From Parapristionchus giblindavisi (Eukaryota; Nematoda; Chromadorea; Rhabditida; Diplogasteridae): a stretch of DNA of 64,000 nucleotides. Where the stretch lies: the NCBI GenBank assembly GCA_943737045.1, contig CALSFV010000293.1, positions 416,977 through 480,976 on the forward strand, in the 5' to 3' direction. The translations under genes were made by a program, and so were the position numbers. The stretch's first letter is position 1. Every line of letters begins with the position of its first letter. A model generated the notes under the pieces. It did no database searches. It was not told where the DNA came from and worked only from the letters and a program-made list of their open reading frames with translations. Positions 12,201-23,200 of the stretch are shown in pieces.

Positions 12201-15200
12201 TTCGGTGGGTCAGATCGGGGCATAACTCGGTTCGTAGAGGTCATAGAAACACGAGCTGGGTATCAATGTGATCAGCATCAGCAACACTACCATAATCTAC
12301 CGTAACCCAGTTCCGCTGGTCAGATCAAGTTCGGTGGGTCAGATTTCACAAAAAATGACGGAACAGCCACTACTTGTGCGAAATCATTATCAGCAATTGC
12401 AAACTACAGTAATCTACCGTAACCCGGTTCGGTGGGTCAGATCAAGTTCCGTGTGTCAGATTTAACTAAAAATTGTCGGAATGGCCACTACGTGTGCATT
12501 ATCATAATGAGCTATTGCAAACGACCGTAATCTACCGTAACCCGGTTCGGTGGGTCAGATCAAGTTCCGTGTGTCAGATTTAACTAAAAATTGTCGGAAT
12601 GGCCACTACGTGTGCGTTATCATAATGAGCTATTGCAAACGACCGTAATCTACCGTAACCCGGTTCGGTGGGTCAGATCAAGTTCCGTGTGTCAGATTTA
12701 ACTAAAAATTGTCGGAATGGCCACTACGTGTGCGTTATCATTATGAGCTATTGCAAACGACCGTAATCTACCGTAACCCGGTTCGGTGGGTCAGATCATG
12801 TTCGGTGGGTCAGATTTCACTTCTAACTGTCGGAATGGCCACTACTTGTGCGAAATCATTATGAGCTATTGCAAACTACAGTAATCTACCGTAACCCGGT
12901 TCGGTGGGTCAGATCAAGTTCGGTGTGTCAGATTTCACTAAAAATTGTCCAAACGATTACTATGCGCGTGGTATGATTATGAGTTATTGTAAACTACCAT
13001 TTGGACACTTTTTAGTGAAATATGACACATCGCACTTGATCTGACCCACCGAACCGGATTACGGTGGATTACGGTAGTTTACAATAACTCATAATCACAC
13101 CCCGCACATAGTGACCATTTGCACAATTTATACTGAGATCTGACCCACCGCACTTGATCTGACCCACCGAACCTGGTTACGGTAGTTTGCAATAGCTCAT
13201 AATGATATCGCACACGTAGTGGCCATTCCGACAGTTAGAAGTGAAATCTGACCCACCGAACTTGATCTGACCCACCGAACCGGGTTACGGTAGAATACGG
13301 TAGTTTGCAATACGTCATAATGATTTCGCACAAGTAGTGGCCATTCCGACAGTTAGAAGTGAAATCTGACCCTCCGAACTTGATCTGACCCACCGAACCG
13401 GGTTACGGTAGATTACGGTCGTTTTGCAATAGCTCATAATGATAACGCACACGTAGTGGCCATTCCGACAATTTTTAGTTTAATCTGACACACGGAACTT
13501 GATCTGACCCACCGAACCGGGTTACGGTAGATTACTGTAGTTTGCAATTGCTGATAATGATTTCGCACAAGTAGTGGCTGTTCCGTCATTTTTGTGAAAT
13601 CTGACCCACCGAACTTGATCTGACCCGCCGAACTGGGTTACGGTAGATTACGGTAGTGTTGCTGATGCTGATCACATTGATACCCAGCTCGTGTTTCTAT
13701 GACCTCTACGAACCGAGTTATGCCCCGATCTGACCCACCGAACTTGATCTGACCCACCGAACTGGGTTACGGTAGGTTACGGTAGTGTTACTGATGATGA
13801 TCACAATGATACCCATCCCAAGTTTCTATGACCCCTATGAACCGAGTTATGCCCCGTTGCCGAAATGTCGGTTGCCGAAATGTCGGTTGCTGAAATGTCG
13901 GTTGCCGAAATGCGGTTGCTGAAATGTCACCCCCCCAGCCCGATCGGTTGAATTTTGAGAAATTTCGAAAATTTATTTTTCTCATTTTTCGAGGTACAGT
14001 AAGTATCTGCTCAGGTTAATATCTATTCTGATTAACAGCAATATGTCTTCTATATATAGTAGACAACAGTTCACTAGTGTTTCACGAAATTTCGAGTTCT
14101 TCGAGAGAAGTTATAATCGGAGAAGTGAGGTCGAAAATAGTTTTCTCTTGCTAGTAAAAAAATAAAAAAAATATTTTTGTGGAACTAAAAGAGTATAGAT
14201 AGCGATTCCATTGCAGGTATCATCTTCTATCTTCATGGTAATTATTATGACAAAGTCCCAGACTAATCGGACAAATTCTTAGAATTTCGAGAAAATTGTG
14301 GAATAAAATCCTAACAATTTTCGTCCGCATTTCTCCAATTATAACTTCTCTCGAAGAACTCGAAATTTCGTGAAACACTAGTGAACTGTTGTCTACTATA
14401 TATAGAAGACATATTGCTGTTAAGCAGAATGGATATTAACCTGAGCAGGTACTTACTGTACCTCGAAAAATGAGAAAAATAAATTTTCGAAATTTCTCAA
14501 CATTCAATCGATCGGGCTCATACTCTGCCTGGCTTTGTATCACTCATGGACTATTATCTCTGCCAAGTTTGGAGCCTGCAGCTTCACTGAACACAGAGTT
14601 ATGACATTTTCGCCCTATTTCAGGGGTGTCAGAAAGTTCGATTTTCTCATAGGAATGAATTAGCTCGAATGGATTGAATAGCGGATTCTACTCACCAGTA
14701 ATTGTTGTTCATACACTGTTAACAAGAAGTATCGGATAAATTCTGCTGAGGAAATAATCACTGCTGAGTAAGTACAGAGAGGTTCCAGGATCGCCACACA
14801 ATAATACGACGACGAATCATAACAGCGGGAGTTGGATATGAAGCACACTAGTACTATAGTATCCTGCCAAAACATCAGCCTGATTGCTCATCTGAGTCAA
14901 AAGTTATGGCATTGCAAAGTTTTTGCCGAATACTTTTGACCGCTACTGTACCTACTCTCTCACCGGTGCTCTCTCTCTCTAAACATAGAAATTCATTGTG
15001 GCAGTGGTTGGCTACTCTCGTACCAAATAAACAAGTGAACCGTCAAAACGAAAAAAAGTGAAACATTTGTGACAATTTGTGACAAATTGTCACAAAAGTT
15101 CATAAAGTGCCTATTTTTAGCGTTTTTCACGCACTTGATGCTGTATTTTCTCAGGTTTTTTTAGTGTGGATGTGTTTGCCCAATGGAATAATATATAACA

Positions 15201-17909
15201 AAAGTGAAAAAAATAATCGGGAGTGCCGCGGAGATAAATTGGTATACTGTAGCATACTGTAGAATCTTACTGTAAAACTGCTACCATCGCGCTTTTTTTC
15301 GTCTAATCATGGCTGTATCTATCATTATATAACTCTTTACAGTGAATCTGTTTGAATCATGGCATGGAGCAGGTTGCAAACCTGGCATACTGTAGAAAAT
15401 CCTACCGTATACCAGTTTCACCAAACAGCGTCCAGAGTGAATTATTTAAATCTTTTCTTCACATGTCAATTAGGGAAGCCCATTGATGCTATACCCTATT
15501 ATCTAATAAATAACTTCAAACGGCGTTTAGATATCATGATACAAATTTTTCAAAATATTGTGAACTTTTGTGACAATTTGTCACAAATTGTCACAAATGT
15601 TTCACTTTTTTTCGTTTTGACGGTATTTTATACGGTCAATACAGAGTCCAGATTTGGCGTGGCTCAAGGAAAGAGGTGGAGTAATTCACTACTTCGGAAA
15701 ACAGGAAAATCTGCAGTACTACAAAGCAGGTTACTCTTGAAAAAAATTGCGATGTTTCGTTTTTTAAGGTAAAAAGTAACACTTTTAAACCCTATAAATT
15801 TTAAGTTTTGGTGCACACAGTTGCAAGATTTCTGTTTGTTTAGTTTTTTTTCTTTGGTCGTATGCATGAACAACGGGAAGCCGTTTACCGGGAAAATGTG
15901 ACGTCATTAGCGTTGGCGGAGAATTTTTGGAAAACGCTTCCGCCTACGCTAATGACGTCACATTTTCCCGGAAAACGCTCATGCATACGGCCATTGGTCA
16001 CATTTTATCGATAAATATTTTCAGCCATACCGGTAATGATCGTTCTCGGCTCGCTGGTCACATTTCTGAGCGTCCACGCGATGTTGGGAATGTGGATGCA
16101 AATGGTATGCGGACCTCTTATTATATTAAAGGGAGCGCAACCTCTCTCGATGGTCTCTTCAACGCGCAATGCTCTCTCGTTGTTAGAGAACAGCGAAATA
16201 GTGTGCGCAATGAAAAGGCCTTTGAGAGCGGTCACCCTCCGTTTAATTTTCTTTTGTTGTACAGTAGTGGATGTAGATGTATTTATTTATTTATTAATGG
16301 CTGAAAACGTTCGTTAAAAAATTTAAAAAACGCCCGGTTCTTAGGAAAAAATATATTCTTGTGTAATCAATTAATGGTGGAGCAGTTCCATTCATATGTA
16401 CATATTATGTAATTATATAAAATATATTTTCAGAGTGCAAGGGTGTCGGTCACTTCTAAAACTACTCGCATGCAACAAAAAGTTATCGGACTCTTCTTCA
16501 TACATGTGAGACATTTTTGTTTGAAACTCTCGCCACATTCAAGTGTCACAACTGTTTTCTCAAATATTTTCTTACTGTGTTTAGAGGTGGAAGCCCTCGA
16601 ATGCTCATGCAAATCTCTTGTATCTCGCTTGTACAAGTGTCAAGAGATATGCAAGAGAAGAGAGTGAGCCGAAATCGACCCCTTATTGCAGTGGTAACTC
16701 TTCTGACTAGATAGCGTATGTTCGCGGGTTCGAATCCTATTGCCGAACTTTCCTATTTTCAAAAAGCGCGTCTTTGCCTGCGATTGTGAGATCAATAAGC
16801 TGAATTAGCATGAAATAAATATTATACGGTATGTAAAATAACTTTTGCTAACTTTCTGTCTTCACAGTTTGTTCACGAAAACATTCGCGGGAACCCACCT
16901 TTAAAAAGGAAGTGCGATTATCTGATCCTGTGAATTAAGTTTAGCTTTTTTTTTCTTCAGTTGATCGGAGCTCTGATTATCTACGTAGCGCCTATCACAA
17001 TCTTCGTCCTTTCAATGAACTTCACTTCTACAGACTTCCCTCCGATACTGCTCTTCTTTATCAGATTTATGTTTGCTGTAAGGGATTTTAAATGGAGAGT
17101 GACCTCTCTCAATGTTCTCTTCATTTTTTTTATTTCTATACTCTAACATCGAGAGAGTAAATCGTAGAAGGTGTAAGCCCCTTTAAGATTAACAAACCAT
17201 CGGATTGTTGGCAATAACTGATCTCACCTCATTCTCCCACAATGTTTCTCGGCTGGTGGAGTGGTGCCCAAAGTTTGTTATCGAAAAAGTTTTGTCAGAT
17301 CGGATAGTAATTCAACTGGAGCATTCATATCATATTCATTTTCGATGGAATGAGAGAGATTCTAAGAATGTCGGATATGTGATGGCTGGCCCAGCAAGAA
17401 GTTCACTGTTCCTTGTGGATTAATCATTATTTCCCTCAACGGATTCCATTTCAGCCAGTCTTAGCGCTCGATGCAATGCAGTTCTCGCTTTGTTTCCTCT
17501 TCAAGAATCCTCCGTTCAAGGTAAGGTGGTCATTAAAAAAGTGAAATTTATCTAAAAAAAGACTTACTTTTTCTTGAGCGATGTTCAGAATACTAACGAA
17601 AAAAACATTGTTATTTTTCTTAATTTTTTTCGCAATTTCTTAAAGCGACACCGCAAGCTAATTTTACTCTCCGCATGGGCAATACTCTCTCGTCGACGAG
17701 AACGCAGGAGAGTTTGGCCAGAGCGGAGAGTTCAAATTTTGCTGGTGGTGTCGCTTTAAGTAATTGTTCCTTCTTTGCAGATCTTACGTCGTGGACGGAT
17801 TTCTGCTGCTAGTCAAGTCACCAGCGAACCTACTACAATCAGAGACTTCACCGCGATTGCCCTGGTGAAAGCGAAATTAGCAAGTATATTATATATATTT
17901 AAGATTTGA
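6225..17909 (+). CDS. Gene A: Str-superfamily (Srh/Sri-like) chemoreceptor, 11 exons
   Basis: Exons: 6225-6295, 6977-7097, 7308-7433, 9124-9242, 9728-9833, 15645-15729, 16025-16104, 16434-16505, 16961-17077, 17455-17520, 17781-17909. The joined frame is open for 363 residues. Likely helices: TM1 about 26-46, TM2 65-85, TM3 107-133, TM4 148-167, TM5 211-232, TM6 261-280, TM7 286-312. The loop between TM4 and TM5 carries SPDLAWLKERGG, and the loop before TM6 carries TSKTTRMQQKVIGLFFIH. TM7 ends LDAMQFSLCFLFKNPPFK, then a polar tail. The start ATGGAATCC is shared with C and E. Exon 5 uses an unusual donor (AGT|GTTCGT) seen in most copies. Exon 7 is four codons shorter than in B-E (VMIV directly after IP). 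Introns 3 and 5 are swollen by insertions. It probably detects an environmental chemical at a sensory cilium; ligand unknown. Family-level call is firm, subfamily uncertain. Confidence 0.85.
7727..7879. mobile_element. Hairpin MITE (family F)
   Basis: AAAAGGCAAATCACACTGGT pairs with ACTAGCGTGATTTGCCTTTT. An inverted, nearly full-length relative is at 31488-31642, also inside a TACAGTACAGCCCG foldback, so the ancestor of both foldbacks already carried it. Confidence 0.75.
7889..8558 (+). mobile_element. Inverted-repeat element with tRNA-like module
   Basis: The left end CCCGCGAATGTTC and the right end GAAAATATTCGAGTCCACCT match the family seen at 16585 and 34961. At 8218-8284 it carries a tRNA-like segment: TAGTGTAGTGGATAAGG resembles an A box and GGTTCGATCC is a B-box match. 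It is longer than its relatives (about 670 against 330 bp). Confidence 0.55.
9287..9378. repeat. Short perfect hairpin in intron 4
   Basis: GTAAAAGTAGTTGGAAAATC is mirrored by its complement ending ACTACTTTTAC, with the inner AGCATAGCTTCGT block also inverted. Small non-autonomous element or hairpin. Confidence 0.65.
9569..9687. mobile_element. Hairpin MITE (family C)
   Basis: TTAAAGCGACACCCCAAGCT pairs with AGCTTGGGGTGTGGCTTTAA. Other copies are at 17643-17757 and 32292-32447, all in introns of this receptor family. Confidence 0.75.
10166..11423 (+). pseudogene. Decayed mariner element with transposase remnants
   Basis: Length 1258 bp, typical of mariner. The inverted repeats begin TTAGGTTGTGCCATAAGTCT and end AGACTTATGGCACAACCTAA, flanked by TA. 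Near the right end, 11131-11160 reads PYSPDLTPSD, the conserved mariner block around the third catalytic aspartate. At 11045-11068 the frame reads LLHGSART where mariners have the second catalytic D (HDNARPH), so that residue is lost. A tail block EDIETW at about 11216-11240 also fits the family. Stops and frame breaks make it dead. It sits in intron 5 of gene A. Confidence 0.8.
11568..14950. repeat. Foldback F1 with Tc1-like tips
   Basis: TACAGTAGCGGTAAAAGTAT at 11568 is mirrored by the complement ending at 14950, with TA at both ends; Tc1 family tips also have a CCAAAAG-type motif. The arms (ATGCCATAACTTTTGACTC, GGAACCTCTC, AGCCTGCAGC) run to a centre near 14222, where AGAAATTTCGAAAATTTATT blocks face each other. 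It is closely related to 38744-42381. The left arm is lengthened by F2. No transposase is seen. Confidence 0.85.
12007..13936. repeat. Foldback F2 containing an inverted array of 118-bp repeats
   Basis: Starts GGGGGGGTGACAGTTCAGCA and ends GAAATGTCACCCCCCC, flanked by the 8-bp duplication AGCCCGAT (11999-12006 and 13937-13944). After a short AACCGACATTTCGGC repeat come about six tandem units of roughly 118 bp, starting CCCGGTTCGGTGGGTCAGAT, at 12307, 12423, 12541, 12659, 12777 and 12895. An inverted set follows from about 13030 to 13640. The 8-bp duplication suggests a hAT-like insertion mechanism; no protein is encoded. Confidence 0.8.
15037..15624. repeat. Foldback F3 nested in MITE A
   Basis: CCGTCAAAACGAAAAAAAGT is mirrored by ACTTTTTTTCGTTTTGACGG. 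An inner GTGACAATTTGTGACAAATT block occurs on both sides. It interrupts the right end of MITE A just before its final TATTTTATACGG. Confidence 0.75.
15862..15993. mobile_element. Hairpin MITE (family E) with TGACGTCA in both arms
   Basis: CGTATGCATGAACAACGGGA pairs with CGCTCATGCATACGGCC, and GGGAAAATGTGACGTCATTA is mirrored across the loop. Each arm contains TGACGTCA, the palindromic core bound by CREB-type bZIP proteins; binding is not shown. A relative lies at 63607-63742. Located in intron 6 of gene A. Confidence 0.7.
16132..16238. mobile_element. Hairpin MITE (family B) in intron 7
   Basis: GGAGCGCAACCTCTCTCGAT pairs with AGAGCGGTCACCCTCC. The loop contains TCGTTGTTAGAGAACAG. A family B copy also sits in intron 7 of gene B (24503), close to the exon 7 donor in both. 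Confidence 0.7.
16585..16906 (+). mobile_element. tRNA-like inverted-repeat element in intron 8
   Basis: AGGTGGAAGCCCTCGAATG pairs with the right end CATTCGCGGGAACCCACCT. At about 16686-16736 it has GCAGTGGTAACTCTTCTGAC and the B-box match GGGTTCGAATCC, arranged like a tRNA gene but without a convincing cloverleaf. The same element occupies intron 8 of gene C (34961-35303). Confidence 0.6.
17091..17165. repeat. Truncated family B hairpin in intron 9
   Basis: GAGAGTGACCTCTCTCAATG and a following CTCTAACATCGAGAGAG are the left half of the family B hairpin; the right arm is missing. Gene D carries a full copy at the same place in its intron 9. Confidence 0.5.
17643..17757. mobile_element. Hairpin MITE (family C) in intron 10
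   Basis: AAAGCGACACCGCAAGCTAA pairs with GCTGGTGGTGTCGCTTTAA. Same family as 9569-9687. Confidence 0.7.
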
Positions 17910-18441
17910 TTGAAAATTAATTCAAATTCATTTTGGTTGTATAAGATGTCTACGCATTACCATCCTCGCTTATCATCAAATATTTACATTGTATAATATT
18001 TTTGACCTTATTAAACACTTTTTCGCTGACAACATAATAGTTTTGTGTTATGCAACGCAATACATTCGGTCCGAGTTTATTTTGCTTATAGTTTTCTTAT
18101 TCACATTATTTCCCCTATCACTTCTGTATTTGCTCTCGCACCATTCACGGGTGTATCAAATACAAAAAATAAATAAAATTAAATACTGCGAAACGTATCT
18201 TGTTATGTATATCGGTGTTTTTTTACGGATCCGAGAGAGAAATCTGTATTAAGATAATGAGTTGCGAAACAGTTACTCAATACAGTTTAACTTGACTGAA
18301 TTGATGAATTATAGTCCTGTAGCATCAGTTCAATTTAATATATTATTAATTAACACAAACAATGTTGAAACCACCATCAACGTGTTCAAAACACCTGAAT
18401 ATCAAAAAATCGAATGTATCTTTTGATCAATTTAATGAATG

Positions 18442-19852
18442 TACAGTATCGGCCAAAAGTCATGGGACACTTTTTCATTATTTTATAACTTTTGATCCTT
18501 GAAAGCAATCAAGATGATCTTTTGTGTCAATGTAGAGAATTTATCAAGGATTATTACCATGATGTGTTGGTGTAAATAACTTAGTTATTTTTTGCGTAGT
18601 GATGGCGCTACCGAAGTACACTTTTTTTGAAAATTCCCATTTCTTTAGTGAAAAGCCCAGTTCTTCGGGAACACTGTGAGAGTGGAGACCCCCACCAGAA
18701 CTGTACAGTCAAAGAATCCGGAATGGATCCGACTCCAATTTCAAGCTGTGGCAGGGTTGCAACTTTGACTTTTAAATTTATAACTCGGCTTCTGGATGCG
18801 ATAACGAACCGTTCTAAGCGCCAAAATGATGCTAGTGGCGAGTGATGTTTATCCCCGGAATATGGGTCATAGCTCGTCATTATCCCTCAGGGAGTAAAAA
18901 AAATTTTTTGGAAGGACTGATTTTGACACCCTACCGTTCAGAGGTCAGGTCTTCTAAAATTATGGTTCCTTCGCAGGCAGCTTTGCAATGCTTCATATAT
19001 GTATTTCCCTTATTTTGGTTTGGTTCCGATCCCCTTCAGACCCGTAGCAAAGATTATGCTGATGTCTACTCGATGCTCGCTTTTGCTCTTTCTCACTTAC
19101 TGCTCTCGGACCTCTATTGATGAAATCTCTTAGTTTCAAAGTACCAATGCATGTTAGAAATGTTCTCAAAAGTTTTTACACTATTGCTGAACTTTGATCT
19201 TTGTATTTTGAATTTTACTCGCTACAACCGAGTAGACCTCAGCATAACTTTTGCTACGGGTCTGAAAGGAATCGGAACCAAACCAAAATAAGGGAACTAA
19301 ATATATGATACATTGCAAAGCTGCATGTGCCGAAACCATAATTTTAGAAGACCTGACCTCTGAACGGTAGGGTGTCAAAATCAGTCATTCCAAAAAAAAA
19401 CTTTTTTTTATCCCTGAGGGATAATGAAGAGCTATGACCCATATTCCGGGGATAAACATCACTCGCCACTAGTATCATTTTGGCGCTTAGAACGGGTCAT
19501 TATCACATCCAGAAGTCGAGTTATAAATTTTGGAGGTCAAAGTAGCAACCCTGCCACAGCTTGAAATTGGAGTCGGAGCCATTCCGGATTGTTTGACTGT
19601 ACAGCCCTAGTGGGGGTCTCCACTCTCACAGTGTTCCCGAAGAACAGGGCTTTTCACTAAAGAATTGGGAATTTTCAAAAAAGTGTACTTCGGTAGCGTC
19701 ATCACTACGCAAAAATAACTAAGTTATTTATACCAACACATCATGGTAATAATCCTTGATAAATTCTCTACATTGACACAAAAGATTATCTTGAAGGATC
19801 AAAAGTTATAAAATAATGAAAAAGTGTCCCATGACTTTTGGCCGATACTGTA
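18442..19852. repeat. Foldback with Tc1-like TACAGTATCGGCC tips
   Basis: TACAGTATCGGCCAAAAGTC at 18442 is mirrored at 19852. The arms match through GTCTCCACTCTCACAGTG and CTGACCTCTGAACGG to a centre near 19150. Both ends are TA. It lies just downstream of gene A. Frames at 18608-19378 are arm by-products. Confidence 0.85.
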
Positions 19853-22420
19853 CATGTATTTGATTCTGTAAGAGAAGGAAACGAGCAATGTGGTCAACTT
19901 GATTTGAAATAGTAGATATGGTAAGGAATCGACCTTACACTTAAAACAAATTAAAACAAAAATTAAAACAAAATTTTAATTTCAATAATTTTGAAAAGCG
20001 AAAGAAAACCTTCATTATCAGGTTATAAACCCTCAGAGAACAAAAGAATGGACGTATCTGATCAAGACAAACGAAGCATCTTGTAGGACTACAATTACAG
20101 ACACCATAGCGGAGAAGCGTGCGAGGACGGGCTACGTGAACATCAACAGAGACCGACAAAGCGAGGGCACACCTTAAAAGTGCATTCTATATAAAGAACA
20201 TATTGTAGATAATGCACGCAAGATACATTAAGCATTGGGACAAGATATATCTCTCATTAAATATGATTCTCCATAGTCTTTATCTGTCTTTCTACTGCAA
20301 AGTCTCCGTCTTTCAACTTTCAATAGTTATATTATTGTTTAATTTTCACCTGTATGGAGCTTGTGTTGTAGTTGCTAGTGAAGGACAGTGCACACGATCC
20401 TTGAACCTGAACGATTTAACCACAAAGCTAATATTCAAGGAAGGAAACAAAGGAAAAACGGTCAAAATCTTATCTGATCTGGTTCTCGCTGACAGCTCTA
20501 CCCAACGTTGACTGTGTAGACAATATTGTACCCTGAAATGAGAAGCATAAACAAGCACAAATGGAATAAACAACTTAAAAACAGTTTCAAAGTGAGTTGA
20601 ACTGCATTTGAAACCGAGGAAAAGGCGCCTGGCAAAATGCCAAAAATACCGTATCCGTACTAATTAACGGTTTCCTTTCAAGGTACCTATCATGAACTGT
20701 TGCTTTTCTTCAAACAACGAAAACACCCGATAACTTTGTTGCATTATTATAAATTTCAAGCATTTTACATGTGTGTCGGGTAGAAAGCTATGAGGAATTC
20801 GAAAATAAACAGTAAAACGAAATTAATATCGATTTCAATCGTAAAATGCGCCCGAAATACTGAGGCGACCAAAGGGGGTCGCCGCGCGCGCCGCACCCCC
20901 CTACACAAGAGGAGACCTTGCGGGACTGTATTTCATGAACACGTATAAATACTATTATTTTCCGCCTGTGGCATGCTAAATATCCATTTATTCATATCTT
21001 ATCTTTCCATCTCTAGTATGCATTCTGCATTAATATAAAATGAATTGCTTTAATTCTTATTTTATCCCTGTTCCCAGAAGAAAGACAGATGTGATTTCTT
21101 AATCGTCTGTCGACCATTAATTATTGAGCATAACCACATCAATGTACAATAATAATATTCATCCTATCATAATGGCGACGCAGCTGATCGTATCACGTAA
21201 GAATCTGCTGATAAAGTTGTTGTAATGTAAAATGTAATGTAAATTCAATCATAATCTATTCCTTCTGCGAAATATTTCCGTAAATCCGTCGCTTCATTGA
21301 AGTCTTCATAGTAATTGTATCTATCTTATTTACTAGCTAAATTGTACCATCGCATTGTATTCGTACTCCACAACTCATTAACTTATCAACAAATAACGCT
21401 CTTTTTTAAAGTTTTCAAAAAAATATCATTTTTTTCATTGATGAACTTCTGTTATCTACATGGCAGTTTATGGATTCCTTCGTGAAAAAAGTACTGGGAT
21501 TGATTCTTGAAATACTTGCCGAGTACGGTCTGGATAGTGGCTCGGTCTTTGAAACTCTACCCTTTGAGGAAGTGCTCTCCGTTATCGTAGAGTACCTATT
21601 TTTCATCACCGGTTATAGCGTTGACCAGCCAATCAAAGTGTAGAGTAGAGAAAGTCTTTGCCAAGTCCATTTGGTGATCTTTATGGTTGGATGTGGGTTC
21701 CCTATTTCCACATACACCTTTCGGAGAGTGTGAAGGTCATGTACCACAGTGCTATTGCTATATCACTACTACTGAGATAAGGTTCAGCCTCTTCTTCTCG
21801 GAGTAATCCATCGAGATACATATACCAATGGTGAACGGTCTTGATCTTCGTCGAAAAATTCCTGTCTCTCGAATTTGACGACCCAATCTTTCACCGTTGT
21901 TACGTGAGGGCCAAGCGAGGGGGTACGACTTTCCTAGGTTATGTTGGATGTTGGGGGTGGAAGGTTCACGCCGGAGAAGATGAGAAACAGCATGGAGTTG
22001 CGAATGTGATTTCTGGCGACGAAATTGTGCAGCATTCTCACGGGGAGGACACGCGGTTACTGTATCGAAAACGTCCGCAGGATACTCTTGATAACTGTGA
22101 AATTTTTCTTATAGTGAGCCAACTTTTATCTTTCTGGATACCGTAACCCGAACTACAGTAATCAAACCGGGATTTGAAGTGGATTTCGCTATAATATTGC
22201 AGGTTACGGTAGCTAGACACTCCCACTGATAGCAATGGTACAACAGTGGTTGCGACACGCCAAATCCCAAACGATTTATGATCAGTTGTGCAAATGATCT
22301 TTGGCAAAATGATTGCCCCCCCCCCAGTATTTACAACACGTAACTCATTGTAAGTTATGTGTTGTAAATAAAATTAAACTTTCATAATTTTTGAACAGAG
22401 CAAATACTACTAATATTCAG
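19853..22420. other. Intergenic DNA before gene B, no exon 1 or 2 found
   Basis: The first 85 bases (GAGAAGGAAACGAGCAATGT) resemble 41-116 at the window start. A solo right end of a TACAGTACAGCCCG-type foldback lies near 20885-20930 (CTACACAAGAGGAGACCTTG). At 21493-21654 there is a 54-codon open frame on + (MDSFVKKVLG...) with no recognised relative. I searched this stretch for copies of receptor exons 1 and 2 (WDRDF, IHPLVFYILY) and saw none. Confidence 0.5.
21790..21917 (-). pseudogene. Possible helix-turn-helix fragment of a mariner-type transposase
   Basis: Read on the minus strand, this gives TTVKDWVVKF followed by FFDEDQDRSP, which resembles the second helix-turn-helix and the EDxPRSGRP-type linker of mariner transposases. 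A stop follows within 20 codons, and no catalytic DDE region is seen nearby. Resemblance by eye only. Confidence 0.3.
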
Positions 22421-22610
22421 ATAATTCTGATAATATTCGAGTTCACATTTTGTTTTCTATCCCGTCCTCATCTCCTCACTCCCTACGCTGCAGTTTATTG
22501 TGAAGGACCTCTGTTCAATTCAGGACTCAACAAGCGATTGAAACTTGTTAGTTGTTAGAGCAAAACACATTATAAAGATAAATGTTTAAGTGGAAATAAT
22601 TCTTATTCTT

Positions 22611-22880
22611 AAAGAAGGGGACCCACGAGTTTTTTCGTAACTAAACTGGCCAGGCAGAACTGTAGAGCACATCTCCCTGTATACAAAAACAATTTTCTCT
22701 GAAATTTTAGGTGCACAGGAATATCCGAGCATAAAGTTCATTGATCCCCCAGGGAAAGGCGCGAGTTTTTGAATTTGAAGGATACATAAAAAGAAAATTG
22801 CAAACGAGAATCGAACCTACGTTTACTAGCGCTGACCACTAGCCACTGAGCTACACCACCTTCCTATGTCCCACGTTCTT
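22611..22880 (-). mobile_element. tRNA-like inverted-repeat element, right side interrupted
   Basis: Left end AAAGAAGGGGACCCACGAGT. On the minus strand, 22869-22806 reads GGTGTAGCTCAGTGGCTAGT then AGGTTCGATTCTCG, a good A-box/B-box pair. The right side breaks off where another element begins at 22881. A full-length relative lies at 31101-31472. Confidence 0.6.
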
Positions 22881-23200
22881 TTAAAGCGAGTCTGCCAAGC
22901 AAATCAAGTTGAGGTCATATAACTTATCTGATGCCTTCGACATCATATACATAATTGTAAGTGAAAAAAATTATAAAAATGTTCTGAACGAATTAAATAG
23001 TGATCTAAAGCGCGAGATCTGGCAACTTCCTAGTTTTATCGGCTTCGGCCGTACATGATCTGTTGATATCGGAACGATTTATTGTAACTGTTGTTTCAAA
23101 AAAACATCTAAACGTTAAAAAAATTTTTTTTTAATTTACATTGTTTAGTTAGTATAAGAATAATGATCTTGAAATTTTTTGAATGGCAGTCTCCCTTTAA
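22881..23200. mobile_element. Short inverted-repeat element
   Basis: AGCGAGTCTGCCAAGC on the left and GGCAGTCTCCCTTTAA on the right are inverted relatives. The body (CTTATCTGATGCCTTCGACA, TTATCGGCTTCGGCCG) recurs at 35359-35655 in intron 8 of gene C. No coding capacity. Confidence 0.65.

Larger units (their letters stand above)
11455..15639 (+). mobile_element. MITE A copy carrying nested foldbacks, next to a splice site
   Basis: The left end TTGTCCGTATAAAATGTACT at 11455 and the right end TTTTATACGGTCAA ending at 15639 are flanked by TA (11453-11454 and 15640-15641). Only CAG separates the right duplication from exon 6 of gene A. Without the insertion the intron end would read about TATTGATTACAG, as in gene D. 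The MITE is interrupted at 11568-14950 and 15037-15624. Confidence 0.8.

Noticed and set aside
20212..20511. A 99-codon + frame containing HWDKIYLSL, briefly resembling the exon 1 motif HWDRDFALDI of gene B's missing start
   Set aside because: Similarity is limited to a few residues, with no donor at the expected place and no exon 2 after it.
21493..21654. A 54-codon + frame starting MDSFVKKVLG
   Set aside because: Looks protein-like but has no recognised relative, no splice context and no second copy.
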